Origin: Calothrix sp. NIES-4105 | Lineage (GTDB): Bacteria; Cyanobacteriota; Cyanobacteriia; Cyanobacteriales; Nostocaceae | Reading direction: 5' to 3' | NCBI RefSeq assembly: GCF_002368415.1 | Contig: NZ_AP018290.1 | Coordinates: 995,470-1,059,469 of the forward strand | Length of the DNA: 64,000 bases | Part shown: positions 17,850 to 27,034 of the stretch, piece by piece | How the letters are laid out: each line of letters begins with the position of its first letter | Position numbering within the stretch: position 1 is the first letter of the stretch | Program-made: the position numbers and the translations under genes | The notes under the pieces: generated by a model | Seen by the model: only the letters and a program-made list of their open reading frames with translations | Database searches by the model: none | What the model was told of the DNA's origin: nothing

Positions 17850-18755
17850 TTAATTTGTATTACCAGTGCGAACAATGTATTTAGTCGCAGGTAAATTATT
17901 TGCAAGTGGTTCTGCTCTTCCTTGAGCAACTAATGTTTGATAAATTAAAGCCGCAGTTTCAGCACGACTTGCTGGTTGCCTTGGGTTAAGAATTTTAGGG
18001 TTGGGATAGTTGACTATTATATTTGATTGAGTTGCTGCCGCGACATCCGCAACAGCGTATTGTGGAATTTTGTTAGCATCGGCGTAAGTATTGGTAACAA
18101 TAAATGATGCTGGGCCGTTGAGAGTTGCTGCTTGATTACCTGTCGTTGATGGAGTAGACACCGCAGGAGAGGGAGTTATAGCTTCGGCTTTAGGAAGTAA
18201 TATTGGTTGCATTAAGCTAGTAATTGCAATTGGTACAAATATGGGTTTTCTAGCAGTTTTACGTCTGGTGACAGGTGCCTGTGCTGATGTACCAGTTATA
18301 TTTAAACCTTTTGTTAACGCTGTTATAGTTTCAACTTTAGAAACAGGTTGTTTTGGACGAAAATATCCACCCGGATAGCCAGTCATAAATCCTTGCTGAT
18401 AAGCTTCTTCAATAGGACGAGAAGCCCAATATCCAACAGGTACGTCTTTATAAACGGCGCCACTTTGAATTTGACGAATTGGTTTTTGATTAAAAGCTTT
18501 GCGAATTATTGCAGCGAATTCATCTCTATCAACTGATTCTTGTGGTCTAAAAGTACCATCAGGATAGCCAGTTATAATATTTCTTTCAGCCAAACGTTGG
18601 ATATATGGTTGTGCCCAGTAGTTAGCTGGGACATCAGGAAAAGCGGTTTGGCTTGAAGTCTGGGCATGGCTTTCTAATGCTCCAGCGGCTACAACAACCA
18701 TACATAAAGCAGGCAAAGGGGCACCAACTGACAACGCTTTAAGTAAGTTAACCAT
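17850..18755 (-). CDS. S-layer homology (SLH) domain protein
   Basis: 301 residues with a signal peptide (cleavage near HAQT, about residue 31). Two clear SLH modules follow: residues about 40-88 (FPDVPANYWAQPYIQRL, ITGYPDGTFRP) and about 102-150 (YKDVPVGYWA, MTGYPGGYFRP). After a Pro/Thr-rich spacer, a third, weaker one lies near 228-285 (NPRQPASRAETAALIY). SLH modules bind the cell-wall polymer, and in cyanobacteria link outer membrane to peptidoglycan. There is no OprB barrel, so it is not a porin. Leftward from the motif A site at 18877. Confidence 0.85.
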   Translation of the reverse strand: MVNLLKALSVGAPLPALCMVVVAAGALESHAQTSSQTAFPDVPANYWAQPYIQRLAERNIITGYPDGTFRPQESVDRDEFAAIIRKAFNQKPIRQIQSGAVYKDVPVGYWASRPIEEAYQQGFMTGYPGGYFRPKQPVSKVETITALTKGLNITGTSAQAPVTRRKTARKPIFVPIAITSLMQPILLPKAEAITPSPAVSTPSTTGNQAATLNGPASFIVTNTYADANKIPQYAVADVAAATQSNIIVNYPNPKILNPRQPASRAETAALIYQTLVAQGRAEPLANNLPATKYIVRTGNTN

Positions 18756-18876
18756 TTAATTTCTCCAAATAACTATTATAGGTGTTAAGTAATCTAGTAT
18801 TCACACGGTGTTAATTGCGTGAATTACACTATACGGGTGGAATAACAGCACGCATTATAAAAAACTTTAAATATCA

Positions 18877-18898
18877 ATGGTGGAAAACTCGTGGAAAA
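18877..18898 (-). promoter_or_regulatory. Motif A site with TATAAT
   Basis: Leftward: TTTTCCACGAG then TTTTCCACCAT. TATAAT (complement of 18855-18860) follows 16 bp later, 121 bp before the SLH gene start. The surrounding 130 bp is similar to the region around 20213. The rest of the gap (18899-19148) shows AT-rich DNA only. Confidence 0.7.
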
Positions 18899-19148
18899 AT
18901 CAACTACTTTACAAGCAAAATAGTTAATAATCCTTCTATTTCTATCTTTCGGTAAAAAGCTGCTTATCTTCAGATAGGTACGACATTACTATTGATATAA
19001 TTATTGACAATATCAAGTATTACTTATTCATACTTAGGGTAGATGATATAATTAAATCTAAATAAGAGATTAAGTTAAGTATGTTATAGCTTTCATTCGC
19101 ATCAAGCGACAAGGAACTATTAATTTGCGGTGCTTCTCTTAAATTAAC

Positions 19149-19556
19149 ATGGCATATAACTCCAAAAAAATCCATATCAATTTTTTAATTCCTCTGATTG
19201 GAACTACATTGCTGTCAATCGCAGGAGTTGCAAATATTGAACAGGTACACTCATATAGTGAGCAAAAATACGAGTTTGGTAGCATCGATTTTTCTGGACG
19301 CTATATAGCTGCCCTTTCTGATGCTGATTTTACCAGTAACAACAATGACAAGTATCCAAGAGCTTCGCGGTCTGCCGTAGATAAACTGTCTATAATTCCC
19401 TTACCCTTAAATGGTATCAAAAGGCCATCAGCCCAAATTAATATATCTAACGCAGCGAGAAGCTCCATTTTTCCGATGGCTACCTCTCCAAATGGTAAAA
19501 TTGTATTTATCATCGAGACATTGAATCATACACAAAATAACTTGAACCCTGTATAG
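19149..19556 (+). pseudogene. N-terminal fragment of a secreted protein
   Basis: 135 codons. A signal peptide-like start (IPLIGTTLLSIAGVANIEQV) is followed by repeat-like text (FGSIDFSGRYIAALSDADF, later FPMATSPNGKIVFIIE) of the kind seen at the start of secreted beta-propeller proteins. After about 19510 the frame runs into the antisense of the SH3 gene and stops, so the propeller body is missing. No clear ribosome site. I take it as a truncated gene. Confidence 0.45.
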
Positions 19557-19869
19557 GAGCGGTAAGTGGCACCCAGCCATTAGTACCAGTATTTGCGATG
19601 GTAACATTGCGCCCAGATTTAATGGTGCCAAGCGCATTACTGATAACAGTTGGTTCATTGCGGACGTTAACACCACTTTTAGAAATAACCTGGCGACAGC
19701 TAGTATCATTAGCTTGCGCGAGTAAATAATTCTTTTTTGTTTGAGGTAATGTGCTTTGAACAGAAGATTGATGACTCTGAAATGTGTTAGAGCTAAGGGC
19801 GAATGCTGGCATAGAAAAAACAGCCACAATCAACAAAATAGAAGTTGTTAAGGTTGTAGATTTAGGCAT
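19510..19869 (-). CDS. Secreted single SH3 (SH3b) domain protein
   Basis: 119 residues. Signal peptide (cleavage near PAFA, about residue 24), then a Gln/Ser-rich spacer and one bacterial SH3 domain (about 57-110; SGVNVRNEP, then GWVPLTAPIQG). Such domains bind peptidoglycan or other envelope ligands. Its last residues overlap the truncated gene on the other strand, so its C-terminus may have been altered at a rearrangement joint. Related to the two-SH3 protein at 24733. The small lipoprotein gene lies 31 bp upstream and is probably co-transcribed. Confidence 0.65.
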   Translation of the reverse strand: MPKSTTLTTSILLIVAVFSMPAFALSSNTFQSHQSSVQSTLPQTKKNYLLAQANDTSCRQVISKSGVNVRNEPTVISNALGTIKSGRNVTIANTGTNGWVPLTAPIQGSSYFVYDSMSR

Positions 19870-19900
19870 ACAAAGAGATACATTGATTTACTAATTTATT

Positions 19901-20104
19901 TCATTTTTGATATTTAGCAAGTTTTTCGGCGGAGTTAGATAATCGTTCTAATGCCTCTGTTTGCAGTTCAACTTGCTTCGTTTGCTTCTGAAGCTCCTGT
20001 AATTGCTTTGTCTGAGAAAGCGCATCACTGGTATGAGGAATAAAGAATTCACAACCTGACAATAGGATGCAGATTGACATTGTGATAATTAAGATATAAC
20101 GCAT
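19901..20104 (-). CDS. Small coiled-coil lipoprotein, 67 aa
   Basis: 67 residues. The leader ends in LLSGC (Cys18), a canonical lipobox. The mature 50 residues are heptad-rich Leu/Gln/Glu/Lys, a likely coiled coil. AAGGAAA lies about 7 bp before the ATG. Comparable in size to Lpp-like spacers, but no homology is claimed. Behind the motif A site at 20213. Confidence 0.65.
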   Translation of the reverse strand: MRYILIITMSICILLSGCEFFIPHTSDALSQTKQLQELQKQTKQVELQTEALERLSNSAEKLAKYQK

Positions 20105-20212
20105 TTGAGCTTTCCTTCGGAAACTAGTTTAAAGTACGGGAATGTTCACAATTGCTTAACTGAATATTGCTATAATCACAGAAAAACAATTTACTAATAA
20201 TTTTAAATATCG

Positions 20213-20234
20213 ATAGTGGAAAACTCGTGGATAA
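20213..20234 (-). promoter_or_regulatory. Motif A site
   Basis: Leftward: TTATCCACGAG then TTTTCCACTAT, 108 bp before the small lipoprotein gene. The next 80 bp resemble the 18877 region (ACTACTTTA, ATCTTTCGGTA, CTTATCTTCAGATAG). Confidence 0.7.
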
Positions 20235-20457
20235 ATCAACTACTTTACGAGCAAAATAGATAATTTTTTTTATTTATATCTTTCGGTACAAAGCTTCTTA
20301 TCTTCAGATAGATACAGTATGAATATACGAATTATAAAAGGATACCCACGTAGAGGCGGGTAAACCGGAGGTTTCAGAGCAGGGATTAATCGCATCTCTA
20401 CAAGAGCGGATTGTTACAAAGGATTTAGAATTGTTATATTTATTAATAAAACTTAAT
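20235..20457. other. Gap upstream of the 20213 promoter
   Basis: Shared sequence with 18899-18985, then a fragment of short dispersed repeats (CCCACGTAGAGGCGGGT). No gene seen. Confidence 0.4.
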
Positions 20458-21357
20458 TTAATGAGAATTTTTGTGCAAAAATTTACTCAATATAATACTT
20501 AGCAACAAAAACACTATAGTTAATATTAAAATAGAGAAAAAATTGAACCCAAACCCAAAGCTTTTTGAAGTATTTTCCCAACGTAAAATCCAGAAATTAT
20601 TGTTACCAATAATGAATGATGGTACGTTTAATATTTTGAGAATTGGTACTAACAAAAAACTAGCACTTACTATCAATGCCAAAGTCATTATAATAAAATT
20701 TAATAATTTTAGTGCAATTGAACTAGATTTATTATTAGTTCGAGAAAAAGGAAGTTGCCGACGAGTAATATTAGGAGGTGCATAAATAGCCATTCCTTCT
20801 TCCCTGTCTTCAACTTGAACTGATTTTGGACAGCGTAGCAGTTGTACAGCTATCCAGATGTCACCAATGGCGCCTGCAGTATTAAATGCAATTACCCAAA
20901 TTAGCCAAGACGTTTGAGGAAAAATCGCTAGTAATAATAAACACACTACATCAATTACTATTAAAGGCGCCAGTCCAATAATAATAAAGGCATTACGACG
21001 AAAATAGTCTCCTGGTGAAGTCGCATAAGCAAGCGGTAATAAGAACTTGACTTTAAACCCATAGCGCGGTGAACCACCAAAAGCTGCAAATGCAATTCCA
21101 TGCACCAATTCATGAATAACTGTAGTTCCAAATAGAATAGCGAAAAAAACCAAAAGGGGAAGAATATTTTGCCAAAAGTTATCTTGAGATTCTAAACTAA
21201 AACTTAACGATGACTGCCCGTGAATTTCACCGTAAAACCAACTAGCGCTTGAGAAAGCCAGTATTAATAGCAACGAACCTAAACCAGTCCAGATTAATGA
21301 TATCTTAGGAGTAAGACGAAATATATATATAAGTTCGTTTTGTGTAGAAGTATTCAT
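20458..21357 (-). CDS. DUF3267 putative membrane zinc protease
   Basis: 299 residues, about six hydrophobic segments. The HELVH motif (His82, Glu83, His86) sits at the end of a membrane helix, as in the DUF3267 putative zincins. A long Ser/Arg-rich loop after residue 190 separates the last two helices. Substrate unknown; intramembrane or membrane-proximal proteolysis is likely for the fold. The gene starts 2 bp after the stop of the secreted-protein gene at 21360, so they form an operon. Confidence 0.78.
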   Translation of the reverse strand: MNTSTQNELIYIFRLTPKISLIWTGLGSLLLILAFSSASWFYGEIHGQSSLSFSLESQDNFWQNILPLLVFFAILFGTTVIHELVHGIAFAAFGGSPRYGFKVKFLLPLAYATSPGDYFRRNAFIIIGLAPLIVIDVVCLLLLAIFPQTSWLIWVIAFNTAGAIGDIWIAVQLLRCPKSVQVEDREEGMAIYAPPNITRRQLPFSRTNNKSSSIALKLLNFIIMTLALIVSASFLLVPILKILNVPSFIIGNNNFWILRWENTSKSFGFGFNFFSILILTIVFLLLSIILSKFLHKNSH

Positions 21358-21359
21358 GG

Positions 21360-21908
21360 TTATTGCAATTTTATCGTAAGATGTCCGCTCACCCCAAATG
21401 TTGGCGATGCTGTCGCGTCTGTTCCATTTCCCATCGTATTTTTATTTAACATTGAATTAAATTGCTCGCTTGGGGTGATGTCAACTAATAACTGACTACA
21501 AATTATTTGATTTGCATTATATCTATCTGAATCACCTGTTCCTTGAAAATCTGCAGAAACTAACTTATCAACTTGCTCAATATCGCTAACTTCTTCATTT
21601 TTGTTGTAAATGCGTGAACGTAACAGACGAACGTTGCTAATATCATTACAGTTTACTACATAGTCGGTTTCACTTTTACGGCTATCAATGCCAATAACTG
21701 TAGTGTAAACGTAAGAATTATCGCTTATTTTCTTGATACTACGTTTGTCAAGATAAATTGGTAGATTATTCTCAAACAAAGAAATACCAACTTGTTGCAA
21801 GTATGAAGGAAGTTTACTTTCTTTCACTTCTGCCGCGTTAATTTCTTTAATATAAACAGTAGAAAGTAAAAGTGCCGAAAACCCAAGTAGTACTGAAGTC
21901 AGTTTCAT
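21360..21908 (-). CDS. Secreted protein, surface-adhesin-E-like
   Basis: 182 residues with a signal peptide (about 1-25). The pattern of a Tyr/Asp sequence with YVVNCNDISNVRLLRSRIYN, and a second Cys (QIICSQLL), resembles the small surface-adhesin E-like domain that is common in secreted bacterial proteins. The two Cys may form a disulfide. Function unknown. First gene of the pair with the DUF3267 protein. Confidence 0.6.
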   Translation of the reverse strand: MKLTSVLLGFSALLLSTVYIKEINAAEVKESKLPSYLQQVGISLFENNLPIYLDKRSIKKISDNSYVYTTVIGIDSRKSETDYVVNCNDISNVRLLRSRIYNKNEEVSDIEQVDKLVSADFQGTGDSDRYNANQIICSQLLVDITPSEQFNSMLNKNTMGNGTDATASPTFGVSGHLTIKLQ

Positions 21909-21996
21909 TGCCTAACCCTGCTGATTATTTTTTATACTTTGGATATTATTTAATACTGCCTGGTTAAGCAAATTGTAAAACGTGAAACCCCGCTCT

Positions 21997-22018
21997 GAGA
22001 CGTTACATGTAACGTCTC
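21997..22018. repeat. Perfect palindrome of the GAGAC...GTCTC class
   Basis: GAGACGTTACA and its exact inverse. Nearby at about 22155-22180 is a second hairpin (CCTAGGAACTTCC/AGTCCTAGG-like). No gene seen between 21909 and 22305. Confidence 0.6.
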
Positions 22019-22305
22019 TACATGCGTTAACCGAGCAGTATTGCCCCCTATCTAATATCTTGTACCTATACGTATAAATTCTTAATTTATAATAAGCATG
22101 TATTTAATATTACTGTTTTAATCAGTCCATTTTAATGGAATGAGTGCTATTAGCCTAGGAACTTCCAGTCCTAGGCGGGTATGAGCATAGTTACAGATTT
22201 GGCAATTAATATTACATGCAAAAATCTAGGTGCAAGATATAAGCTACCAAGAATATCGCTGATTATTTATGGTAGCGACTTTCAAGACTTAGCTTTTATT
22301 TAACA

Positions 22306-22568
22306 TTATATTGTTTATATTAAAAATCAATGTCATCTCTTCCCTCTAACTGATGACATATAGTATTAGCTTTATTCTTATACCTTTTGGATGAGCTAAT
22401 GTCACTGAATATCGCAAATCGATTGAAAATAGTCTATCTATGGTAATAATTTATCAAAAAATAACTATTTTCCACTAGTTTTCCACTATTTAAGTTTAGC
22501 CTATAAATCAATGTCATTGGGTAAAGCTTTAGACTAGTAAAAACTTATATAAAATTGGGAAATGTATT
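22306..22568 (+). repeat. Duplicated promoter block, copy A
   Basis: About 260 bp matching 36050-36313 with scattered differences and a few small gaps. It includes TATTAAAAA, TAACTGATGAC, the motif A boxes and GTCATTGGGTA. It leads directly into the PRC-barrel gene. Confidence 0.85.
22468..22489 (+). promoter_or_regulatory. Motif A site
   Basis: TTTTCCACTAG then TTTTCCACTAT, with TATAAA at 22502, 79 bp before the PRC-barrel gene. Confidence 0.72.
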
Positions 22569-23216
22569 ATGGCTTTATTAAAGATAGAAGATTTTCATGC
22601 TGATTACGATAAAATTTTTCATGGTAACACTAATATTGTTAACTTTAGTGTTTATTCGGATATTACCAATGAAAAGATTGGTGCAATTGAAGATATCCTG
22701 GTTGATGAAATAGACGGTAGCTTTCGGTATTTAATTGTGGATTTGGGTTTTTGGATTTTTGGGAAGCAAGTTTTATTACCTATCGGTCGCTCTCGCATTG
22801 ATTACTCTCAACAACGAATTTATACCAAAGGTTTAACGAAAGAGCAAGCAGAAAATTTGCCAGAGTTTACTGAAGAATTACAAATTGACGATGATTATGA
22901 AGAGCGAGTAAGAACAGGTTATCGAAACAGCACTAGTTTTGACCCAATTTATAGTGTAGACCCATTAGGAAATCCAATTGCACCAACTGTCCCTTATGGC
23001 CCAATGGCTTTAAATGAAGTAGCAACGCTATCAGTTCCCCATACAGACAAAAGAACAATTTATACTCCTGAATCGGCAAATTCACTGTTTGAACGAAACA
23101 CTTATAGATATGAGAATGAACCGTTGCTGTACGAAATTAATGAGAAAGACCATCCATCTCTAAAGTCTTATTTGGAACGTTTAGCAGAAAGTCGAAATCG
23201 CCAGAAAAAACATTAA
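22569..23216 (+). CDS. PRC-barrel domain protein 1
   Basis: 215 residues. The N-terminal PRC-barrel (about 1-100) has the typical INDILVDE-like strand (IEDILVDEIDGSFRYLIVDL), a GFWIFGKQVLLPIGR turn and LTKEQAENLPEF. The rest is polar, Tyr/Pro-rich and of low conservation. Soluble, no signal. PRC-barrels of this kind occur in stress and desiccation proteins of cyanobacteria; biochemical role unknown. It is a paralogue of the next gene. A deleted copy of this gene lies between 36314 and 36331. Confidence 0.85.
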   Translation: MALLKIEDFHADYDKIFHGNTNIVNFSVYSDITNEKIGAIEDILVDEIDGSFRYLIVDLGFWIFGKQVLLPIGRSRIDYSQQRIYTKGLTKEQAENLPEFTEELQIDDDYEERVRTGYRNSTSFDPIYSVDPLGNPIAPTVPYGPMALNEVATLSVPHTDKRTIYTPESANSLFERNTYRYENEPLLYEINEKDHPSLKSYLERLAESRNRQKKH

Positions 23217-23249
23217 GCTTAGGACTTATGCATTTGATCATGGCTAGTT

Positions 23250-23445
23250 ATTTCGATTCATTTTTTCCTCGTTATTATTCTATACCAAATAACAAAAAAT
23301 GAATAATAGAAGCGATTACGATTTACCAACAGAGATTATAAGCGGACAGCAAGAACAAAATGCAATAAGTATACCTGATTCACCACATGGTCGGGAAAAC
23401 TTAAAATGGCTTATGTTCAGGTGAAACTGTTACTCATAAAGGTCA
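23250..23445 (+). pseudogene. Fused relics of an Nramp-like gene and an LLM-oxidoreductase gene
   Basis: 23250-23412 matches the leader and first 38 codons of the transporter gene at 36379 almost base for base. At 23413-23445 the text jumps to the middle of the LLM gene (GAAACTGTTACTCATAAAGG, as at 41852). The 5.4 kb between these points, still present at 36491-41846, is missing here. The resulting frame (23299-23424) would give only 41 residues. Confidence 0.85.
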
Positions 23446-23505
23446 ATAGGTTACTTAGATTGTTTTCATCAAATCAAATATAGCAATAAGTAGGAGTTAA
23501 TTTAA

Positions 23506-24345
23506 ATGGCACTTGTAAAAGCTGACGAATTTTATCCTGATTATCGTCAAGATTATTCCGACATAGATGACATCAAAAACTTTGATGTTTATGCAGAAGA
23601 TGATAAAGTTGGGACAGTATCTGACATTTTAGTTGACGACACTACAGGTCGTCTACGTTATTTTGTAGTAGATACTGGATTCTGGATTTTTGGTAAAAAA
23701 GTTTTGCTCCCTGTTGGTCGTGCGAGTGTTGATTATAATGACAAGGAGATTTATGTTCGTAGTCTGACTAAAGAGCAAGTTGAAAATTTACCTAACTTTG
23801 ATGACTTAGAAAAAGTCGATTACGATTATGAAGAGCGAGTTCGCGGTATATATAGTCCAATGTCTGCAACTTCTTCTAGCGTGACTCAAGATACTGCTTA
23901 TGACCGAAGCACTTATAACTATGAACAAGAACCGTCACTATACAATGTTGACCAACAGGATAATCAAACCCTGAAGCTTTATGAAGAACGGTTGGTTGCC
24001 AACAAACAACGTCGTAAAGCAGGAGAAGTTTCTATTGGTAAACACGTTGAAACCGAAACTGCTCGTGTTGCTGTACCTGTAGAGAAAGAGCGAGTAGTAA
24101 TTGAGCGTACAAATCCCTCAAGCAGTACACCTAGCAATCCTAGTAATGCTTTTCGTGAAGGTGAAGTTGCTCGAATGGAGATTTTCGAGGAAACGCCAGA
24201 TATCCACAAAGAAGCTGTTGTGCGAGAAGAAGTTCGAGTTAAGAAAGTTGTAGACCGTGATACAGTTGAAGCCCAAGAAAAAATTCGACGCGAAGAACTC
24301 GATATTGATACTTCGGGGCGCCCGGTAGAAGATAAGCAATTCTAG
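23506..24345 (+). CDS. PRC-barrel plus DUF2382 stress protein
   Basis: 279 residues. The N-terminal PRC-barrel (about 1-105; VSDILVDDTTGRLRYFVVD, GFWIFGKKVLLPVGR) is close to the preceding gene. After a linker with ERTYEE-like repeats, the C-terminal DUF2382/YsnF region (about 175-279) follows with KHVETETARVAVPVEKERVV and EEVRVKKVVDRDTVEA. This architecture is known from stress proteins (YsnF, AvaK-type); no catalytic residues are evident. A ribosome site (AGGAG) lies 11 bp before the ATG. It is not directly behind a motif A site, but read-through from 22468 is possible. Confidence 0.85.
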   Translation: MALVKADEFYPDYRQDYSDIDDIKNFDVYAEDDKVGTVSDILVDDTTGRLRYFVVDTGFWIFGKKVLLPVGRASVDYNDKEIYVRSLTKEQVENLPNFDDLEKVDYDYEERVRGIYSPMSATSSSVTQDTAYDRSTYNYEQEPSLYNVDQQDNQTLKLYEERLVANKQRRKAGEVSIGKHVETETARVAVPVEKERVVIERTNPSSSTPSNPSNAFREGEVARMEIFEETPDIHKEAVVREEVRVKKVVDRDTVEAQEKIRREELDIDTSGRPVEDKQF

Positions 24346-24407
24346 TATCAATTAGGTTTACAGGTGAAGTATATATTTCCATCTGTAAACCTTTAATACT
24401 ATCACAC

Positions 24408-24693
24408 TAGTACAAAATAAACTTTTAATCTTTTATAAATTTATTAAGTGTTACATATGTTTAATGTTGCACATAAAGTTAGAGAATTTATTACGGAGAG
24501 CGTCCAAAATGAAGACTCCGTGGATTACTCCCTTCCCACCCAAAGAATACTGATTTAGAATTAACCACAAAGGGCACAAAGGACACAAAGGAGGAAGGAA
24601 GATAGGTAATCTTATGCCGCGAAGGGATTAATACTCAACATGAACATAAATACCCAACTTGAAAAAATAGATTCTTGCATTCTGGCAAGAATT
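24408..24693 (+). repeat. Tail of duplicated block, copy A, with conserved hairpins
   Basis: Matches 43512-43800 (ACAAAATAAACTTTTAA, ATAAAGTTAGAGAATT, ACGGAGAGCGTCC, AACATGAACATAAATACCC). Two stems are kept: ACGGAG/CTCCGT and ATTCTTGC/GCAAGAAT. The second stem has a different loop in each copy. It contains a family-3 foldback element that copy B lacks. Confidence 0.8.
24528..24627. mobile_element. MITE-like foldback element, family 3
   Basis: About 100 bp, ends CTCCCTTCCC and CGAAGGGA, with AACCACAAAGGGCACAAAGG inside. It is flanked by TTA/TA. The uninterrupted site is seen at 43727-43740 (GTGGATTAATAC). The other copy is 44745-44845, inverted. Confidence 0.7.
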
Positions 24694-24732
24694 TATTACT
24701 TTTCACAATATCTTGTTGCTAATTTAATAACC

Positions 24733-25338
24733 ATGATTATTAAAAATCGAATTTGTTGCCAAAGTTATATAATTTTGATGACTTCAGTCTTCTTAACGAC
24801 AACAGTTTTTACTTACCCCAGTTTTGGTATTAACACGAGAAAATCTCAAGAAATTCAACTTTCTACTTTAGACAAAACATTTCAAGATAACCAGAAGAAA
24901 TATCAACTGGCAAAAAATTCAAATAATTGTCGTCAAGTTCGGACTATGAATGGTCTTTATGTATTTGATCAACCATCAATTAAAGGCTCGGTCATTGGTT
25001 TTTTAGATTATGGACAAGATGTTACAATCCGAAATCTTGGTAAAAATGGTTTTGTTCCTATTTCATCACCTATAAAAGGCTATATATTTGCTAAGTTTCT
25101 AAACTCTTGTAAATATGTAACACCTGCTCTACGAAGTTTTTGTCGTCAACCTATATCGGATGCAGGTATTGTTGTCAGACGAAAACCTTCTGTTAAGGCA
25201 GCAAGGGTTGGAGTTATTTCTAAAGGTCGGAAAATTACAATTAATAGCCGAGGTAAAAATGGCTGGGTAGAAATCGTATTTCCTTTTGGTGGTTATATAC
25301 AGTCAAAATATTTAGGTTATTGTCCTGAAGCGCTTTGA
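24733..25338 (+). CDS. Secreted protein with two SH3 domains
   Basis: I place the start at 24733 (MIIKNRICC...), giving 201 residues with a signal peptide. The in-frame ATG at 24640 lies inside the non-coding repeat shared with 43738. Two bacterial SH3 domains follow: about 60-115 (GLYVFDQPSIKGSVIG, GFVPISSPIKGYIF) and about 130-195 (GIVVRRKPSVKAARVG, GWVEIVFPFGGYIQ). Each ends with a Cys. Probably an envelope or peptidoglycan-binding protein, related to the 19510 gene. The start choice is moderately sure. Confidence 0.68.
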   Translation: MIIKNRICCQSYIILMTSVFLTTTVFTYPSFGINTRKSQEIQLSTLDKTFQDNQKKYQLAKNSNNCRQVRTMNGLYVFDQPSIKGSVIGFLDYGQDVTIRNLGKNGFVPISSPIKGYIFAKFLNSCKYVTPALRSFCRQPISDAGIVVRRKPSVKAARVGVISKGRKITINSRGKNGWVEIVFPFGGYIQSKYLGYCPEAL

Positions 25339-25973
25339 TATAAAGTGCTAATTCCAAAAAATCAGGTTCTTTCGTTCTTTGCGTACTTAATTTATAATTC
25401 TAGTCAGTCAATTTCTTTTAAAATCAAGGCTTACAGGTGGTTATAGTCTCAATTTTAGCCATGATACTAAATTTTAGCTAATAATGGCTATTAATCGTAA
25501 TTAAAAAGTCAAGCAAGTAAGTATGGATTTTGTGTCATCTGTCTAAGGTTATAGTTTTTTGTTAAGCTTGGGTTATCTTGCCGTCAAACTGATTATCATT
25601 TGATTGGCAATACATAAATACTAGTTTATATTAGTAATTTTTACTGTGGAATGGGTATCCTTGCCCGTTTTAAAGATAGGGCGTTTGCGTTAATGCCGAG
25701 CAAAAATATAGTTGATGCAAAGTATTTACTTGAATTTATGAAGAATTGGTAAAGTTGCAACAAATATTCTTGATAAAAAATAATTAATATATTATATATT
25801 ATCAAAATAATGAAGCTTGCATTGAATTCATTGTTGTTAGTCCAACGTTTGTACGAATTAGATTAATACTATGCCACCGTAAGCAAGTTACAGTTGTGGC
25901 AAACGGTGATTTGGCTTCTTCTGGATAAAGAGGGTATTTTCACTATGTAAGTACTATTAAGTATTGAAAACTT
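25339..25973. other. 635-bp gap before the polysaccharide cluster
   Basis: AT-rich, with no convincing coding frame or motif A site. A small hairpin (GGGTATCC...) lies near 25652. It must hold the promoter of the glycosyltransferase operon, but I cannot point to it. Confidence 0.4.
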
Positions 25974-27026
25974 ATGACAGACTCACAAGTTACGATTGTT
26001 GTAGTACCGCGTGAGCGTTTCAGCTACACTCGTGAATCGCTCGAAAGTATTTATAGATATACTACAATTCCTTTCAAGTTGATTTATATAGATGGCAATT
26101 CACCCGCGAAAGTACAGCAATATTTGCAAGAGCAATCACAATCCAAGGGTTTTGAGTTAATTCGCACAGATTACTATTTGTCGCCGAACCATGCTAGAAA
26201 TATGGGTTTGGCGCGAGTTAGCACAAAATATGTTGTCTTTCTTGATAACGATGTTATTGCTTCACCGAATTGGTTGGAAGCTTTAATTGAATGTGCGGAA
26301 GAAACAGGCGCCACAGTAATAGGGCCTTTGATGTGTCATGAAGAACCAGTGCATGAAGTTGTTCACTGTGCTGGTGGTGAAACGCATGTAGTCGTTGATG
26401 CAACAGGTAGGCGCCGATTGCGAGAAAAGATGTATAAACAAGGACACAAAGTAGCAGATGTGCTTGCCAAGATGGAACGCAAGCAAACAGAATTGTGCGA
26501 GTTTCACTGCATGTTTGTCCGCACTCAGATTTTTGAGCGAGTTGGTATGTTTGATGAGGGAATGCTCAATACCAAAGAGCATTTAGACTTTTGCATGAAT
26601 GTAATTCAAGCCGGAGAAACAGTCTACTTTGAGCCAAAAAGTATTATTACTTACGTACCAGGACCGCCTTTAGAGTGGACGGACATACATTTTTATATGT
26701 TACGTTGGAGCGACGCTTGGGAACTAAGAAGTTTAGGCCGCTTGCGTGAAAAATGGAATCTAGCAGAGGATGGATATTTCCAGCATAAATATAAGATTTT
26801 GGGTTGGAGACGCAAAAATACGATTATACGCCCTTTGGCACGCAAGCTCGCCTTTGGTTGGAGAAATAGTTTGTTGGAAAAAGGTTGGGTGTTTGGTTTA
26901 GCGCAAGTCGAAAAAGTCCTCAACCGTTACCTTACTGCTCGTCATGCCAAAATTTTGCAACAAAGCCAAACTCTAGTTTATAACTCCAAACCCCAGCCAC
27001 AAGAAACAGCCGTATTGAAAGCGTGA
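25974..27026 (+). CDS. Glycosyltransferase family 2
   Basis: 350 residues. GT-A fold: N-terminal strand with nucleotide-sugar contacts (VTIVVVPRERFSYTRESLES), NHARNMGLA, then the metal-binding DxD-type FLDNDV (Asp91-Asp93). GMFDEGM is in the acceptor half. No membrane helices. First gene of the exopolysaccharide cluster, 8 bp before the next glycosyltransferase. Sugar and acceptor cannot be read from sequence. Confidence 0.88.
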   Translation: MTDSQVTIVVVPRERFSYTRESLESIYRYTTIPFKLIYIDGNSPAKVQQYLQEQSQSKGFELIRTDYYLSPNHARNMGLARVSTKYVVFLDNDVIASPNWLEALIECAEETGATVIGPLMCHEEPVHEVVHCAGGETHVVVDATGRRRLREKMYKQGHKVADVLAKMERKQTELCEFHCMFVRTQIFERVGMFDEGMLNTKEHLDFCMNVIQAGETVYFEPKSIITYVPGPPLEWTDIHFYMLRWSDAWELRSLGRLREKWNLAEDGYFQHKYKILGWRRKNTIIRPLARKLAFGWRNSLLEKGWVFGLAQVEKVLNRYLTARHAKILQQSQTLVYNSKPQPQETAVLKA

Positions 27027-27034
27027 GGTAAAGC

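Noticed and set aside
24640-24732. N-terminal 31 codons of the SH3 protein
   Set aside because: This stretch is a non-coding repeat shared with 43738-43800; the signal peptide begins at 24733.
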